A stretch of DNA of 64,000 nt from Streptosporangium subroseum (GCF_900188345.1 NZ_FZOD01000014.1:1-64000), one strand, 5' to 3'; positions 48,868 through 57,738 are shown, counted from the first letter of the stretch. The notes: generated from the letters alone by a model not told the origin. Numbers and translations: made by a program.

Positions 48868-49188
48868 CTAGCTGAGCGCCTTCTCCAGCTGGGCCTTTGT
48901 CATCTTCGAACGGCCCTCGATGCCGCGACGCTTGGCCTCGGCATACAGCTGGTCCCGCGTTCGGCCGCCGGCGCCCGAGTGCGAGCGCAGCCCGCCGCGC
49001 CGCGATGAGGAGATGTCCTGGGTCGAGGTACGGCTCGCGGTCCGCGACTCACCGGCTCTGGCCCGCTCCTTGTTCACCGTGCGGGCCGCGATCTCGGTCG
49101 CCCGCTTCTCGCTCACGCCGCGCTCGCGTTCGCTGTCCTTGATGTGCTCGTACTGCCGTTCCCGCTTGGGACTCGATCCCCGAGGCAT
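48868..49188 (-). CDS. Small basic protein, often labelled plasmid stabilization protein
   Basis: A 106-residue, very basic, Arg/Ser/Glu-rich protein. It begins MPRGSSPKRERQYEHIK, has a predicted helical middle (EKRATEIAARTVNKERARAG) and a Rho_N/SAP-like C-terminus (TRDQLYAEAKRRGIEGRSKM). That C-terminal fold suggests nucleic-acid binding. This compact family is widespread on actinobacterial chromosomes; the plasmid label is historical. The ATG at 49188 follows GAAGGAG with 6 bases between, better than an upstream ATG at 49218. It converges with the amidotransferase gene. Confidence 0.85.
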   Translation of the reverse strand: MPRGSSPKRERQYEHIKDSERERGVSEKRATEIAARTVNKERARAGESRTASRTSTQDISSSRRGGLRSHSGAGGRTRDQLYAEAKRRGIEGRSKMTKAQLEKALS

Positions 49189-49707
49189 GACGATCTCCTT
49201 CTCTCGATCCTTCGTCACGTGTGCCCTTATCCGGGTCCATGCCCCAATGCTGTCCCGGCATTCGGGCAGCGGCCGAATCCCCTCGGAGAGTAAGAGGGCA
49301 CCGAAAGCCGTGTCCGACCGAAGGCCGCACTGTCGGCTACGCGGCTTTCGATGCCCGTGGGGTTGGAGGGGTGATCACTACGCACCCATGATCCATCGTT
49401 GTGGGTAATGGGTCAGCAACGGTAGGAGACTTCTCTGGTTCGGATCGGCGAGGCCCGTCATGGCCTGGGAGCGCGCCGGGGCGGGCCGCGGAATGGTAGC
49501 CGAGCGCACCTAGGCCGCCGGCGGGCAGACCAGCTCGGCGGTGGCCTGTCCATGCGCCAATTTCCTTCGATCTGGTCGTCGATCTCCACATATAGTGCGA
49601 TCAAGAGGGGTCCAGGGCCGTCGCCACAAACGGGTCTTGGGCGCCTTCGCCGTATCTGCGGGATCGGATGCCCGAAGGCGGCCCGGCTGAGGAGAGATCG
49701 ATCGGCG
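49189..49707. other. Intergenic region, no gene seen
   Basis: This 519-bp gap shows no convincing coding frame: the frames there lack ribosome sites and family motifs. TATAGT (49594-49599) could be the -10 of the acetyltransferase gene, giving a leader of about 100 bases. The remainder has no clear repeat or hairpin. Confidence 0.5.
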
Positions 49708-50250
49708 ATGGAATTGGGAACCGAGCGGCTGGTGCTGCGTCGCTGGCGTGAGGAGGATCTGGACCCGCTGGCCGTGATCGACGGAGATCCGGAGGTCATG
49801 CGCTTCATCGGTGACGGCTCGGTCCGTACCAGGGAGCAGACCGCGACCGCGCTCGCGTCCATGGAGCGGGGGTGGGACGAGCGTGGTTTCGGAATATTCG
49901 CCGTGGAGCTGCGCGAGACCGGGGAGCTGGCCGGTTGGGCCGGGCTGGCGGTCCCCGGCTTCCTGCCCGAGGTGCTGCCGGCGGTGGAGATCGGTTGGCG
50001 GCTGGGACGGCGTTTCTGGGGCCGGGGTATCGCCACCGAGGCAGCCGGAGAGGCACTGCGCTTCGGATTCACCGAGGCGGGCCTGGATCGGATCATCAGC
50101 ATCTGCCACGTCGACCACCACGCGTCCGCCCGCGTCATGGAGAAGCTGGGCATGCGCCGGGAACGGGAGACGGTGGTCCCGGCCCACGGGCAGCCGGTGC
50201 GGGTCCTGGCGATCACCCGCGGTGAATTCGATGTCATCCACGGCGGCTGA
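49708..50250 (+). CDS. GNAT acetyltransferase, RimJ/RimL type
   Basis: A 180-residue acetyl-CoA-dependent N-acetyltransferase. It starts MELGTERLVLRRWREEDLDP, then the acceptor-side IFAVELRETGELAGWAGL, and the acetyl-CoA loop RRFWGRGIATEAAGEALRF (R/Q-x-x-G-x-G/A), near residue 110. The last part, SARVMEKLGMRRERE, is typical. Targets may be ribosomal protein N-termini or small molecules. GAGGAG lies 13 bases before the ATG. It stands alone and is followed by a hairpin shared with the PP2C gene. Confidence 0.92.
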   Translation: MELGTERLVLRRWREEDLDPLAVIDGDPEVMRFIGDGSVRTREQTATALASMERGWDERGFGIFAVELRETGELAGWAGLAVPGFLPEVLPAVEIGWRLGRRFWGRGIATEAAGEALRFGFTEAGLDRIISICHVDHHASARVMEKLGMRRERETVVPAHGQPVRVLAITRGEFDVIHGG

Positions 50251-50305
50251 TCCACGGGTCGAGGCTCTGTGGATCACGGTTTCAGCGCTTGGCCCCCGAA
50301 CGTAC

Positions 50306-50335
50306 GAGAACCCCGGACGCGATGCCGGGGTTTTC
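50306..50335. terminator. Bidirectional terminator, GNAT and PP2C genes
   Basis: GAGAACCCCGG (50306-50316) pairs with CCGGGGTTTTC (50325-50335) with one G.U pair and an 8-base loop. A T run follows on the plus strand. It lies between two genes that face each other. Confidence 0.7.
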
Positions 50336-50376
50336 CGCTGTCCGGGGCCATCCCTCGCCGCCGGATGGCGGGGGCT

Positions 50377-51132
50377 TCACCAGGAGAGCCACACCGCTGT
50401 CGCGTCGTCGTGCCGCTTCGCGAAGCCGGGTGCGCCTCGCTCGCGCTCCTCCTTCCGCACGAGTCCGATCAGTTCCCCGGGTCCGGCGGTGGCGGCCGTG
50501 GACACCATCTGCTCCCAGGTGTGGTCGTACCACTCCACCAGCCGTGTCACGCCGTCGGTGGCCAGTAGCGCGCCGCTCACCGTGTCCAGCCCGACCGACC
50601 CCGTCAGCGCCTCGTACGCGGCTTCCGGCGCGGTGGAGGCGACCCAGAATCCGCCGGGTCGGTTCCGCGACGCCCGGACCAGTTCGAGACTGTACGGACG
50701 TCCGCCGGGCAGGTGGTCGGTCCGGTCGTCGTCGACCAGGGTGAGCGTGCCATCGGTGCGCTGGAGCACGATGGGCGAGTCGCAGAGCACCAGGTAGTCC
50801 ACCAGTTTTCCCCGCTCGCGCAGCACGGCGACCGTGGACGACGGGCTGTCGGGATTGGCCAGGTCGCAGGTGCCGGCATGGGCCGCCATCGTCGCTCGGA
50901 TGGCGCCGGCCACGATGTCGGGCAGGCTTTCCCCGGGCCGCGTCGCGATCCGGCGGGCCAGCGCACCGCCGAGCTGGGCGACCAGCCACGGGACGTCATG
51001 GAAGCAGCCGGAATCGACCCCGGCCGGGGCGGTGGCACCGTCGAGCACGGCGACCCACGTCGGACCGCCGATCACATAGTCCTCGTTACGCGGCCGGCCG
51101 GGCGCCGCAGCGGTCTCATAGGTGATGTGCAC
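50377..51132 (-). CDS. PP2C-family serine/threonine phosphatase
   Basis: A 251-residue cytoplasmic PPM-type phosphatase. The metal-binding residues are visible in RPRNEDYVIGG and WVAVLDGATAP, with LLATDGVTRL and the last motif HDDATAVWL. It lacks a membrane anchor or PASTA domain, so it may act on a soluble kinase substrate or a small metabolite. The start is GTG at 51132 (MHITYETAA) with an AGGA 6 bases ahead. It overlaps a possible 39-codon upstream frame and faces the GNAT gene across a terminator. Confidence 0.85.
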   Translation of the reverse strand: MHITYETAAAPGRPRNEDYVIGGPTWVAVLDGATAPAGVDSGCFHDVPWLVAQLGGALARRIATRPGESLPDIVAGAIRATMAAHAGTCDLANPDSPSSTVAVLRERGKLVDYLVLCDSPIVLQRTDGTLTLVDDDRTDHLPGGRPYSLELVRASRNRPGGFWVASTAPEAAYEALTGSVGLDTVSGALLATDGVTRLVEWYDHTWEQMVSTAATAGPGELIGLVRKEERERGAPGFAKRHDDATAVWLSW

Positions 51133-51235
51133 GGATGTCCTGGTCAGGGATGGGAAAGCGGTAGGCGAACGTGGACATGTCGGCGGTGAGTGCCGCGAGC
51201 ATGACCTCCACGTAACCGCCCGGGAGCCGGATCAT
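51116..51235 (-). CDS. Possible 39-residue small protein overlapping the PP2C start
   Basis: An ATG at 51235 opens a frame reading MIRLPGGYVEVMLAALTADM, then STFAYRFPIPDQDIRAHHL to a stop 17 bases inside the PP2C gene. The peptide looks protein-like (hydrophobic and polar residues alternate), and the overlap could couple translation. There is no ribosome site, so it may also be a decayed gene end. Confidence 0.3.
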   Translation of the reverse strand: MIRLPGGYVEVMLAALTADMSTFAYRFPIPDQDIRAHHL

Positions 51236-51375
51236 GTCCGGGGCGAGACGTCGTACGGGCTGGCGAGCTCCACGCCTTCATGATGCCCTGTAGGTCAGGA
51301 TCGAGGATTGCCGATCGGCGCATGAGGTCGGGGGCCCATGGTTTGAGATCAACGCCCGCCAGGGGTGCGTGGATC

Positions 51376-54300
51376 TCAGGCGCCGGTCAGGCGATCGAGG
51401 ATGGTCTTGGCGGAGGCGCGGTAGACGGCCACGTTGCGGAGCTTCACGTGCTCGTAGCCGCGGATGACGTCGGGCAGTTCGGCCAGCTCGCGGACCTGCT
51501 CCTCGGTCTCCGGGCGCAGGTGGGCCAGGGCGAGGTGCACGTCGCGGGTGTATTCGTCGACGAGACCGCGCTCGGTCCTGCGCACCCCGCCCAGGCCGAA
51601 CGGGTCCAGCGGGGTGCCGCGCAGCGCGCGCATGCCGTACAGCAGGCGGAAGGCCGGATCGAACCAGGCGCCGAGGCGGATCTTGCGCTTCATGCCCATG
51701 GCGCGCAGGACCGGCGGGTGCAGGTTGTAGGAGACCCTCGCCCCCGGGCCGAACTCGGCGGCGATCCTCGCCCGCTCGGCCGGGTCGAGGTGCAGGCGGG
51801 CCACCTCGTACTCGTCCTTGTAGGCCATCAGCCGGTGCAGGTGGAGGGCGTAGGCCTCGGTGATCGGGGAGCGCTCGGCGGAGATCCGCCGTTCCGCGGC
51901 GTGGACCGCGTGGACCGCGTCGGCGTAGCGGGTGGCGTAGCCGTGGTTCTGGTAGGCGGCGAGGTCGGCCATCCGGACCGTCAGGATCCGGTGCAGCTCG
52001 GTGCCGGGGGCGGCGATCGAGTCCGCGAGGCGGGTCGTCTCGGGGTTCGGGGGCTGCTCGGCCGACGCCGGGGGACGGGTCTCCCGCGCCACGGCCTCGG
52101 GGTCGGCGACGACGGCGCGGCCCCAGTGGAAGGCGGCGATCGTCCTGTCGGCCGCCTTGCCGCCGCCCAGCCGGATGGCCCGTTCGATCGACTCCAGGCT
52201 GAGCGGGATGAGCCCGCGCTGCCAGGCCGCTCCCAGGATGATCGTGTTGGCCGGCATGTGGTCGCCGAACAGCGCCTGGGCCACCTCCTCGGCGTCGAGG
52301 TAGACGTTCAGCTCGCGCCGGGTCCGCGACTCCAGTGCGCCGATCGGCGAGCCGACCTCGGTGACGTGCGTGGACGGGTCGAGCACCATGGAACCGGTCG
52401 GGATCAGGCTGGTGGAGACCACGGCGACGGTCCGGTCACGGTCGGCGGCGCTCAGGTGCTTGGGATCGGTGGCGCCGATCAGGTCCAGCGCGAGGTAGGC
52501 GTCCACGCTGGCCGTACCGGCCTGTGCCGAACGGTCGCCGTCACCCTCGAAGATCAGGATGTCGGAGACGACCGTGCCGCCCTTCTGGGCCAGACCGGTC
52601 TGGTCGAGCCCGCGTGACCGCTTGCCGTCGAGCATCGCGGCGGTGCCGAGGATCTGCGCGACCGAGATCACGCCGGTGCCGCCGATGCCGACCATCCTGA
52701 TCATGGTCTCCCCGGCGCGGGCCTCGGGCGCGGGCATAGTCGGGGGAGTGGGTACGGCGGCGCGCTTGCCGGACTTGACCTTGCCCTTGGCGGGCAGGAT
52801 GGTCAGGAAGGACGGGCAGTCGCCTTCCACACAGGAGTAGTCCTTGTTGCAGGACGACTGGTGGATCTCGGTCTTGCGGCCGAACTCGGTCTCCACCGGC
52901 AGCACCGACAGGCACTCGGACTTCTGCCCGCAGTCGCCGCAGCCCTCGCAGACCCGCTGGTTGATCACCACTCGCTTGGCCGGATCGGGCAGGTTGCCCT
53001 TCTTGCGCTCCCGGCGCTTCGTGGCCGCGCACTGCTGGTCGTGGATCAGCACGGTCACGCCGGTGATCGCGGCCAGCTCGCGCTGCGCGTCGTCCAGCGC
53101 GGTCCTGTCACGGACCTCGGCGATCTTCGACAGCTTGACGCCTCGGTAGCGCTCGGGTTCGTCGGTGGTGACGATGATCCGGCGGACGCCCTCGATCTCC
53201 AGCCAGCGGGTGAGCTCGGGCACGGAGAGGGCCGGGGTGATCTTCTGGCCGCCGGTCATCGCGACCGCGCTGTTGTAGAGCAGCTTGTAGGTGATGTTGA
53301 CGCCCGCGCCGACCGAGGCCCTGACCGCGAGCGAGCCGCTGTGGTGGAAGGTGCCGTCGCCGAGGTTCTGGAAGATGTGCGGGACGTCGGTGAACGGCGC
53401 CTGGCCGATCCACTGCGTTCCCTCGCCGCCCATCTGGGTCAGCCCGGTGAGCGTGCCCTTGCTCTCGGGGTTGAGCACCACCATCGTGTGGCAGCCGATC
53501 CCCGCGCCGACCAGCGCGCCGTCCGGGACGGCGGTGGAGCGGTTGTGCGGGCAGCCCGAGCAGAAGAAGGGGGTACGGGCGGGGCCGAGCAGCTTCAGCG
53601 GAGCCGGGCGCGAGATCACGGACAGGCCCCTGGCGACCCGGTCGCCGAGCTCCGCCGTGAACGGCCCGGCCGTCTCCGCACCGGCGGGACCGCTGGTTTC
53701 CGCCACGGGTGTGCCCGGCTCCGCTCCGGCGGGACCGGTGAGCTCCGCCGTGACCGAGCCGGCCGGCCCGGCCATGGCGAGGCCGGTGAGCTTCGCGGTG
53801 GTGCGGACGGCGAGCTCCGTCGTGGCTCCGTCCGGCCCGGTCCTGATCAGGCCGGTGAGGCCTCTGCGGCGCAGGCGGAAGGCGACGGCCTTGGCCGCCA
53901 GGTCGGCGTCGACGGCCCCCGCGTACGGGATCAGCTGGGCGCCGTTCTCGTCGAGCTTGCCCAGGACGCGCGGGGCGTCGGCGGTGCCGTACAGGATCTC
54001 CTTGACCTGACCCTCCAGCAGCGGGGTCTTCTCCTCCACGACGAGGATCTCCGCCAGCCCCCGGGCGAACGTCCGGACGATCTGGGGCTCCAGCGGCCAG
54101 AGCATGCCGACCTTGAGGAGACGGATGCCGAGCTCCTCCGGCGTGACGCCGAGCTTGCGGAGTCCTTCACGCACGTCGTAGTAGGCGGTGCCGGAGGCGG
54201 CGATGCCGAGCCAGGCGTCGCGGGGGTCCGCGGTGATCTGGTTGAGCCCGTTCTCACGGGCGTAGGCGCGGGCCAGTTCCAGGCGCGGGCCGACGAGCGT

Positions 54301-55065
54301 GCGCTCCATCTCCAGCGACCACGGGGTGAGCAGGGTGGCGTTGGGCGCGTGCCGGTACGGCCTGCCCTCGTATTCGACGACGGGCATGACCGGGATGACC
54401 CGGTCATGCCCGACGTTCACGGTGCCGGTGGCGTCTACGACGTTGGAGACGGCCTTCACCGCGACCCACAGGCCGCTGGCCCGGGACGCCGCTATCGCGT
54501 GGCGACCCAGGTCGAGCAGCTCCTGGACGCTGCCGGGGTGGACGACCGGCATTCCGAGAGCGGCGAGTGCGCTCTCGGTGGCTGAGGGGAGGGTGGAGGA
54601 TTTGCAGGTCGGGTCGTCGCCGCACAGGGCGATCAGGCCGCCCTCGGGGTGGGCGCCGACGAAGTTGCCGTGCCGGAACGCGTCGGCCGCGCGGTCCACT
54701 CCGGGAGCCTTGCCGTACCAGACGCCCAGGACGCCGGCCTTCCGCGGGCTGGGGAGGGACGGCACGAGCTGGCTGCCCCACACGGCGGTGGCGCCGAGCT
54801 CCTCGTTCTGGCCGGGACGGTGGACGACGTCGAGCGGCTCGGCGTACTTGCGGGAGCGTGCCAGCTCCTGGTCGAAGCCGCCGAGCGGGGAGCCGGGGTA
54901 ACCGGACACCATCGCGCCGGTGTCGCGGCCGGCAAGGCGGTCGGCGCGCATCTGGTCGAAGATCACCCTGACCATCGCCTGGGTGCCGGTCATGAAGACC
55001 TGGCCCTCGTCGAGTGAGTACCGATCGTCGGGCATCACCTCGCGAGCGTCGGCGAAGATCGTCAT
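51376..55065 (-). CDS. Indolepyruvate ferredoxin oxidoreductase, fused alpha and beta parts
   Basis: A 1229-residue 2-oxoacid:ferredoxin oxidoreductase that oxidises aryl or branched 2-oxoacids to acyl-CoA. N-terminal part: pyrimidine/TPP modules with GYPGSPLGGFDQ and GKAPGVDRAADAF. A central Gly/Pro/Ala-rich stretch (about 425-475, repeated GPAG) links to the TPP-binding GSGCPHN-like FFCSGCPHNRST and GIGCHTMV. Two Fe-S motifs, CEGCGDCGQKSEC (about 705) and CNKDYSCVEGDC (about 740), precede a C-terminal gamma-type domain (GIGGTGVISVAQILG). The start at 55065 (MTIFADAREV) is preceded by GGGA. It is divergent from an Lrp regulator, likely its controller in amino-acid breakdown. Confidence 0.94.
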   Translation of the reverse strand: MTIFADAREVMPDDRYSLDEGQVFMTGTQAMVRVIFDQMRADRLAGRDTGAMVSGYPGSPLGGFDQELARSRKYAEPLDVVHRPGQNEELGATAVWGSQLVPSLPSPRKAGVLGVWYGKAPGVDRAADAFRHGNFVGAHPEGGLIALCGDDPTCKSSTLPSATESALAALGMPVVHPGSVQELLDLGRHAIAASRASGLWVAVKAVSNVVDATGTVNVGHDRVIPVMPVVEYEGRPYRHAPNATLLTPWSLEMERTLVGPRLELARAYARENGLNQITADPRDAWLGIAASGTAYYDVREGLRKLGVTPEELGIRLLKVGMLWPLEPQIVRTFARGLAEILVVEEKTPLLEGQVKEILYGTADAPRVLGKLDENGAQLIPYAGAVDADLAAKAVAFRLRRRGLTGLIRTGPDGATTELAVRTTAKLTGLAMAGPAGSVTAELTGPAGAEPGTPVAETSGPAGAETAGPFTAELGDRVARGLSVISRPAPLKLLGPARTPFFCSGCPHNRSTAVPDGALVGAGIGCHTMVVLNPESKGTLTGLTQMGGEGTQWIGQAPFTDVPHIFQNLGDGTFHHSGSLAVRASVGAGVNITYKLLYNSAVAMTGGQKITPALSVPELTRWLEIEGVRRIIVTTDEPERYRGVKLSKIAEVRDRTALDDAQRELAAITGVTVLIHDQQCAATKRRERKKGNLPDPAKRVVINQRVCEGCGDCGQKSECLSVLPVETEFGRKTEIHQSSCNKDYSCVEGDCPSFLTILPAKGKVKSGKRAAVPTPPTMPAPEARAGETMIRMVGIGGTGVISVAQILGTAAMLDGKRSRGLDQTGLAQKGGTVVSDILIFEGDGDRSAQAGTASVDAYLALDLIGATDPKHLSAADRDRTVAVVSTSLIPTGSMVLDPSTHVTEVGSPIGALESRTRRELNVYLDAEEVAQALFGDHMPANTIILGAAWQRGLIPLSLESIERAIRLGGGKAADRTIAAFHWGRAVVADPEAVARETRPPASAEQPPNPETTRLADSIAAPGTELHRILTVRMADLAAYQNHGYATRYADAVHAVHAAERRISAERSPITEAYALHLHRLMAYKDEYEVARLHLDPAERARIAAEFGPGARVSYNLHPPVLRAMGMKRKIRLGAWFDPAFRLLYGMRALRGTPLDPFGLGGVRRTERGLVDEYTRDVHLALAHLRPETEEQVRELAELPDVIRGYEHVKLRNVAVYRASAKTILDRLTGA

Positions 55066-55143
55066 GATCGTTGTCCCGTCTGGTCGGCCAAGCTTCGATT
55101 GCCGCAAGGTTATGTCAGACCGAACAAAATTCGATGTCAATCT

Positions 55144-55171
55144 TTGCGGCCCGAAAGGGGTCGGTTAGCAT
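55144..55171 (+). promoter_or_regulatory. Promoter of the Lrp gene, probably leaderless
   Basis: TTGCGG (55144-55149), 16 bp and TAGCAT (55166-55171) precede the ATG at 55180 by 8 bases. There is no Shine-Dalgarno. The same 114-bp gap (55066-55179) must also hold the oxidoreductase promoter and probably Lrp sites (CGAACAAAATTCG near 55121 is a dyad). Confidence 0.4.
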
Positions 55172-55179
55172 CTGATGCC

Positions 55180-55632
55180 ATGGATATGACGGATCGCGCA
55201 ATTGTCGGCCTACTCCAGGTGGAGGGACGGCTGAGCAACCTGGAGTTGGCCGAGCGCGTGCGGCTGACTCCCTCGCCGTGCCTGCGCCGGGTCCGCAACC
55301 TTGAGGAGTCGGGAGTGATCACCGGCTACCGTGCCGTGGTCGATCCGGCCGCCGTGGGGCGGGGCTTCCAGGTCGTCGCCTACGTCGAGCTCGTGGGCCA
55401 GGACGCCGAGACCGTCACGGCCTTCGAGGCGGCCGTCATGGAGATCGACGACGTGATCGAGTGCCTGCGCATGTTCGGCCGTCCCGACTACGTGCTGCGG
55501 GTCGCAGTGCCCGACATGGAGGCCTACAGCCAGCTCTGCCTGGAAGAGCTCGGCCGCCTGCCCGGCCTCGACAAGCTCACCTCCCAGATCGCCATGAAGG
55601 CCCTCAAGCCCGGCGGCGTCCTGCCCCTGTGA
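55180..55632 (+). CDS. Lrp/AsnC-family regulator
   Basis: A 150-residue protein with an AsnC-type helix-turn-helix (residues 4-50: DRAIVGLLQVEGRLSNLELA, then RVRLTPSPCLRRVRNLEESG) and a C-terminal RAM effector domain (about 70-145: FQVVAYVELVGQ and VIECLRMFGRPDYVLRVAV). ATG 55180 is used; ATG 55186 is also in frame. Divergence from the 2-oxoacid oxidoreductase suggests it senses an amino acid and controls that gene. The last codons overlap a degenerate 26-bp repeat. Confidence 0.93.
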   Translation: MDMTDRAIVGLLQVEGRLSNLELAERVRLTPSPCLRRVRNLEESGVITGYRAVVDPAAVGRGFQVVAYVELVGQDAETVTAFEAAVMEIDDVIECLRMFGRPDYVLRVAVPDMEAYSQLCLEELGRLPGLDKLTSQIAMKALKPGGVLPL

Positions 55633-55714
55633 CGCGTCGGCCATATAGGGCGTCCTGCCGCGGTGACGCCATGCCGACCATGGAGGACCGTCCTGCCGCG
55701 GTGACGCCATGCCG
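55617..55714. repeat. Direct repeats starting inside the Lrp 3' end
   Basis: The sequence CGTCCTGCCGCGGTGACGCC, then ATGCCG, occurs at 55651 and 55689, a period of 38. A degenerate copy (CGTCCTGCCCCTGTGACGC) starts at 55617 within the final codons of the Lrp gene. The layout matches the repeats at the end of the amylopullulanase. Confidence 0.65.
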
Positions 55715-55806
55715 GCCGTGTGGGCCGGGCTCCGCCGGCCGTGCTGAGATTCCGGCGGAGGCCCACCCGAGGTGTGACGGCTTCTCCCCGGCAGACGGGC
55801 CGAATA

Positions 55807-55836
55807 TGACCTCATCCGCTCGCCCGGCCGTACACT
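55807..55836 (+). promoter_or_regulatory. Promoter-like site before a possible small gene
   Basis: TGACCT (55807-55812), an 18-bp spacer and TACACT (55831-55836) end 6 bases before an ATG. The -10 hexamer and following GAG match the promoter of the MFS carrier at 38191. Confidence 0.4.
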
Positions 55837-55842
55837 GAGCCC

Positions 55843-55995
55843 ATGGGTCGTACAAGCGTCGTGAGAGGGTGCCCGCAGCAGGCGGCCTTCACGCTGCGCT
55901 CGGCCACTACGGGCCCGACGGGTGTCGGCCCGGCGACCGCGGCCGACGCGGAGACGCCGGAGGCCGGTCACCGCGTGTTGCACGGCCACGGTTAG
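55843..55995 (+). CDS. Possible leaderless 50-residue small protein
   Basis: ATG 55843 opens a 50-codon frame (MGRTSVVRGCPQQAAFTLRS, then an Ala/Thr/Gly-rich tail) that follows a good leaderless promoter. There is no recognised family. The tail (TTGPTGVGPATAADAE) is low complexity. The surrounding gap (55633-56194, 562 bp) otherwise holds only the repeats described above. It could equally be a chance frame. Confidence 0.3.
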   Translation: MGRTSVVRGCPQQAAFTLRSATTGPTGVGPATAADAETPEAGHRVLHGHG

Positions 55996-56194
55996 CGATC
56001 TTCAACGGCTCTCCCCGCCGTCTGTCTCCGGCGTGCTCCTCTTCGAGAACACAGCAGGACTCCGTCTACCACGCCGAGCCGTCTTCTCCGGCTCGCAGCG
56101 GAGTGCCCATCTCCCGTAATCCCCGCACTTTCCGGTAAGCCGTCGGCGCTGCCGACCATGCGACCGGGCCGAGCGCATCTTCGAAGGAATCGCC

Positions 56195-57667
56195 GTGAGG
56201 CTGAGCGAACTACTGGCCGGGCACGACCACCACGTACTCCGGGGCGACCCGGAGACACCGATCACCGCGGGTGCCTGCTTCGACGTCGACCGGGTGACAC
56301 CGGGTTCGCTGTTCATCGCGGTGCCCGGCCACCGCGAGGGCGGTCCTGAGTCCATCGGACCGGCCCTTGCCCGCGGCGCGGTCGCGGTGATCGTCGACGG
56401 CGAGGCGCCGGCGCTTCCGGCGTCGGCCGCGGGTGTGTGCGTCGTCCAGGTGCCGGACGTCCGTACGACGGCCGCGATCCTGACCTCTCGCTACCACGGC
56501 GAGCCGGGACGGCAGATGGACATGATCGCGGTCACCGGCACCAACGGGAAGACCTCGGTGTCGTACATGGTCGAGTCCGTGCTCCGGATCTCCGAGAGCG
56601 CGAAGGTGGGGGTCATCGGGACGTCCGGCAGCCGGATCGGCGACGAGCCGATCCCGATGCCCAGGTCGGTGCTGACCACGCCGGAGTCACCGGACCTCCA
56701 GTATCTCCTGGGACGCATGCGCGACAGCGGGGTCGCGAGCGTGGTGCTGGAGGCCACGTCGATGGCTCTGCTGACGCACCGGGTGGACCGCTCCTTCATC
56801 GACGTCGGGGTCTTCACCAATCTGACCCAGGACCACCTGGACGACCACGGGACGATGGAGAACTACCAGGCAGCCAAACTGCGCCTGTTCCAGGGACTGT
56901 GCCGCCGCGCGGTGGTCAACGCCGACGACCCGGTGAGCGCGCGAATCCAGGCGCTCATGCCGGGCGAGGTGACCACGTACGCCCTCGACGCCGAGGCGGA
57001 CTATCGGGCCACCGACCTCACCGTGGACGCGTACGGCACGCGTTTCACCTTGCACCACGACGGCCGCAAGTATCCGGCGGCGATCCCCGTACCGGGCCGC
57101 TACTCGGTGGCCAACGCCCTGGCCACCGTGGCGGCCTGCCACACCCTGGGACACGACCTGAACGGGCTGATCGCCGCGCTGGAGCGGATGCCGCCGATCC
57201 CCGGCCGGTTCGAACGCTTCGAGACCCCGGCCGGCACATCTGTGATCGTGGACTACGCGCACTCCCCGGACTCTCTGGAGCAGGTCCTGACGACCATCCG
57301 GAGCTACGCCTCCGGCCAGGTTGTCACCGTCTTCGGGTGCGGTGGTGACCGTGACACCACCAAGCGGGCCGAGATGGGGGAGATCGCCGGAACCTACTCC
57401 GATCTGTGCGTCCTCACCTCCGACAACCCGCGCGACGAGGACCCCGAGACGATCCTGGACCAGATCGCCCCGGGCCTCACGAGCACCGGCACGCCGTTCA
57501 GGCGCTTCGTCGACCGTCGCCGGGCGATCGCCTTCGCCCTGTCCGCCGCGGGACCGGACGACGTCGTCCTGGTCGCGGGGAAGGGGAGCGAACCCCACCA
57601 GATCGTCGGCGAGCAACTGCTCCCCTTCAGCGACATGGCGGTGGTTCGCGAACTCGCCGGAGCGTGA
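56195..57667 (+). CDS. murE: UDP-MurNAc-tripeptide synthetase (MurE), stand-alone
   Basis: A 490-residue Mur ligase that adds a diamino acid to UDP-MurNAc-Ala-Glu. The ATP loop is VTGTNGKTS (residues about 113-121). EATSMALLTHRVD and FTNLTQDHLDDHGTMENYQA are the middle-domain motifs. The C-terminal DNPRDEDP carries the Asn/Arg pattern that selects meso-diaminopimelate. The start is GTG with GAAGGA 6 bases before. It lies away from any division/cell-wall cluster, so it is probably a paralogue or a relocated copy; no murF or murD lies nearby. Followed by an IS630 remnant. Confidence 0.9.
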   Translation: MRLSELLAGHDHHVLRGDPETPITAGACFDVDRVTPGSLFIAVPGHREGGPESIGPALARGAVAVIVDGEAPALPASAAGVCVVQVPDVRTTAAILTSRYHGEPGRQMDMIAVTGTNGKTSVSYMVESVLRISESAKVGVIGTSGSRIGDEPIPMPRSVLTTPESPDLQYLLGRMRDSGVASVVLEATSMALLTHRVDRSFIDVGVFTNLTQDHLDDHGTMENYQAAKLRLFQGLCRRAVVNADDPVSARIQALMPGEVTTYALDAEADYRATDLTVDAYGTRFTLHHDGRKYPAAIPVPGRYSVANALATVAACHTLGHDLNGLIAALERMPPIPGRFERFETPAGTSVIVDYAHSPDSLEQVLTTIRSYASGQVVTVFGCGGDRDTTKRAEMGEIAGTYSDLCVLTSDNPRDEDPETILDQIAPGLTSTGTPFRRFVDRRRAIAFALSAAGPDDVVLVAGKGSEPHQIVGEQLLPFSDMAVVRELAGA

Positions 57668-57738
57668 TCACCGCGACAACCCGTGACCACCGTGAGAGCT
57701 CATGACCACCGTGACAGTGCTGCGTTCCTGATTGAGGG

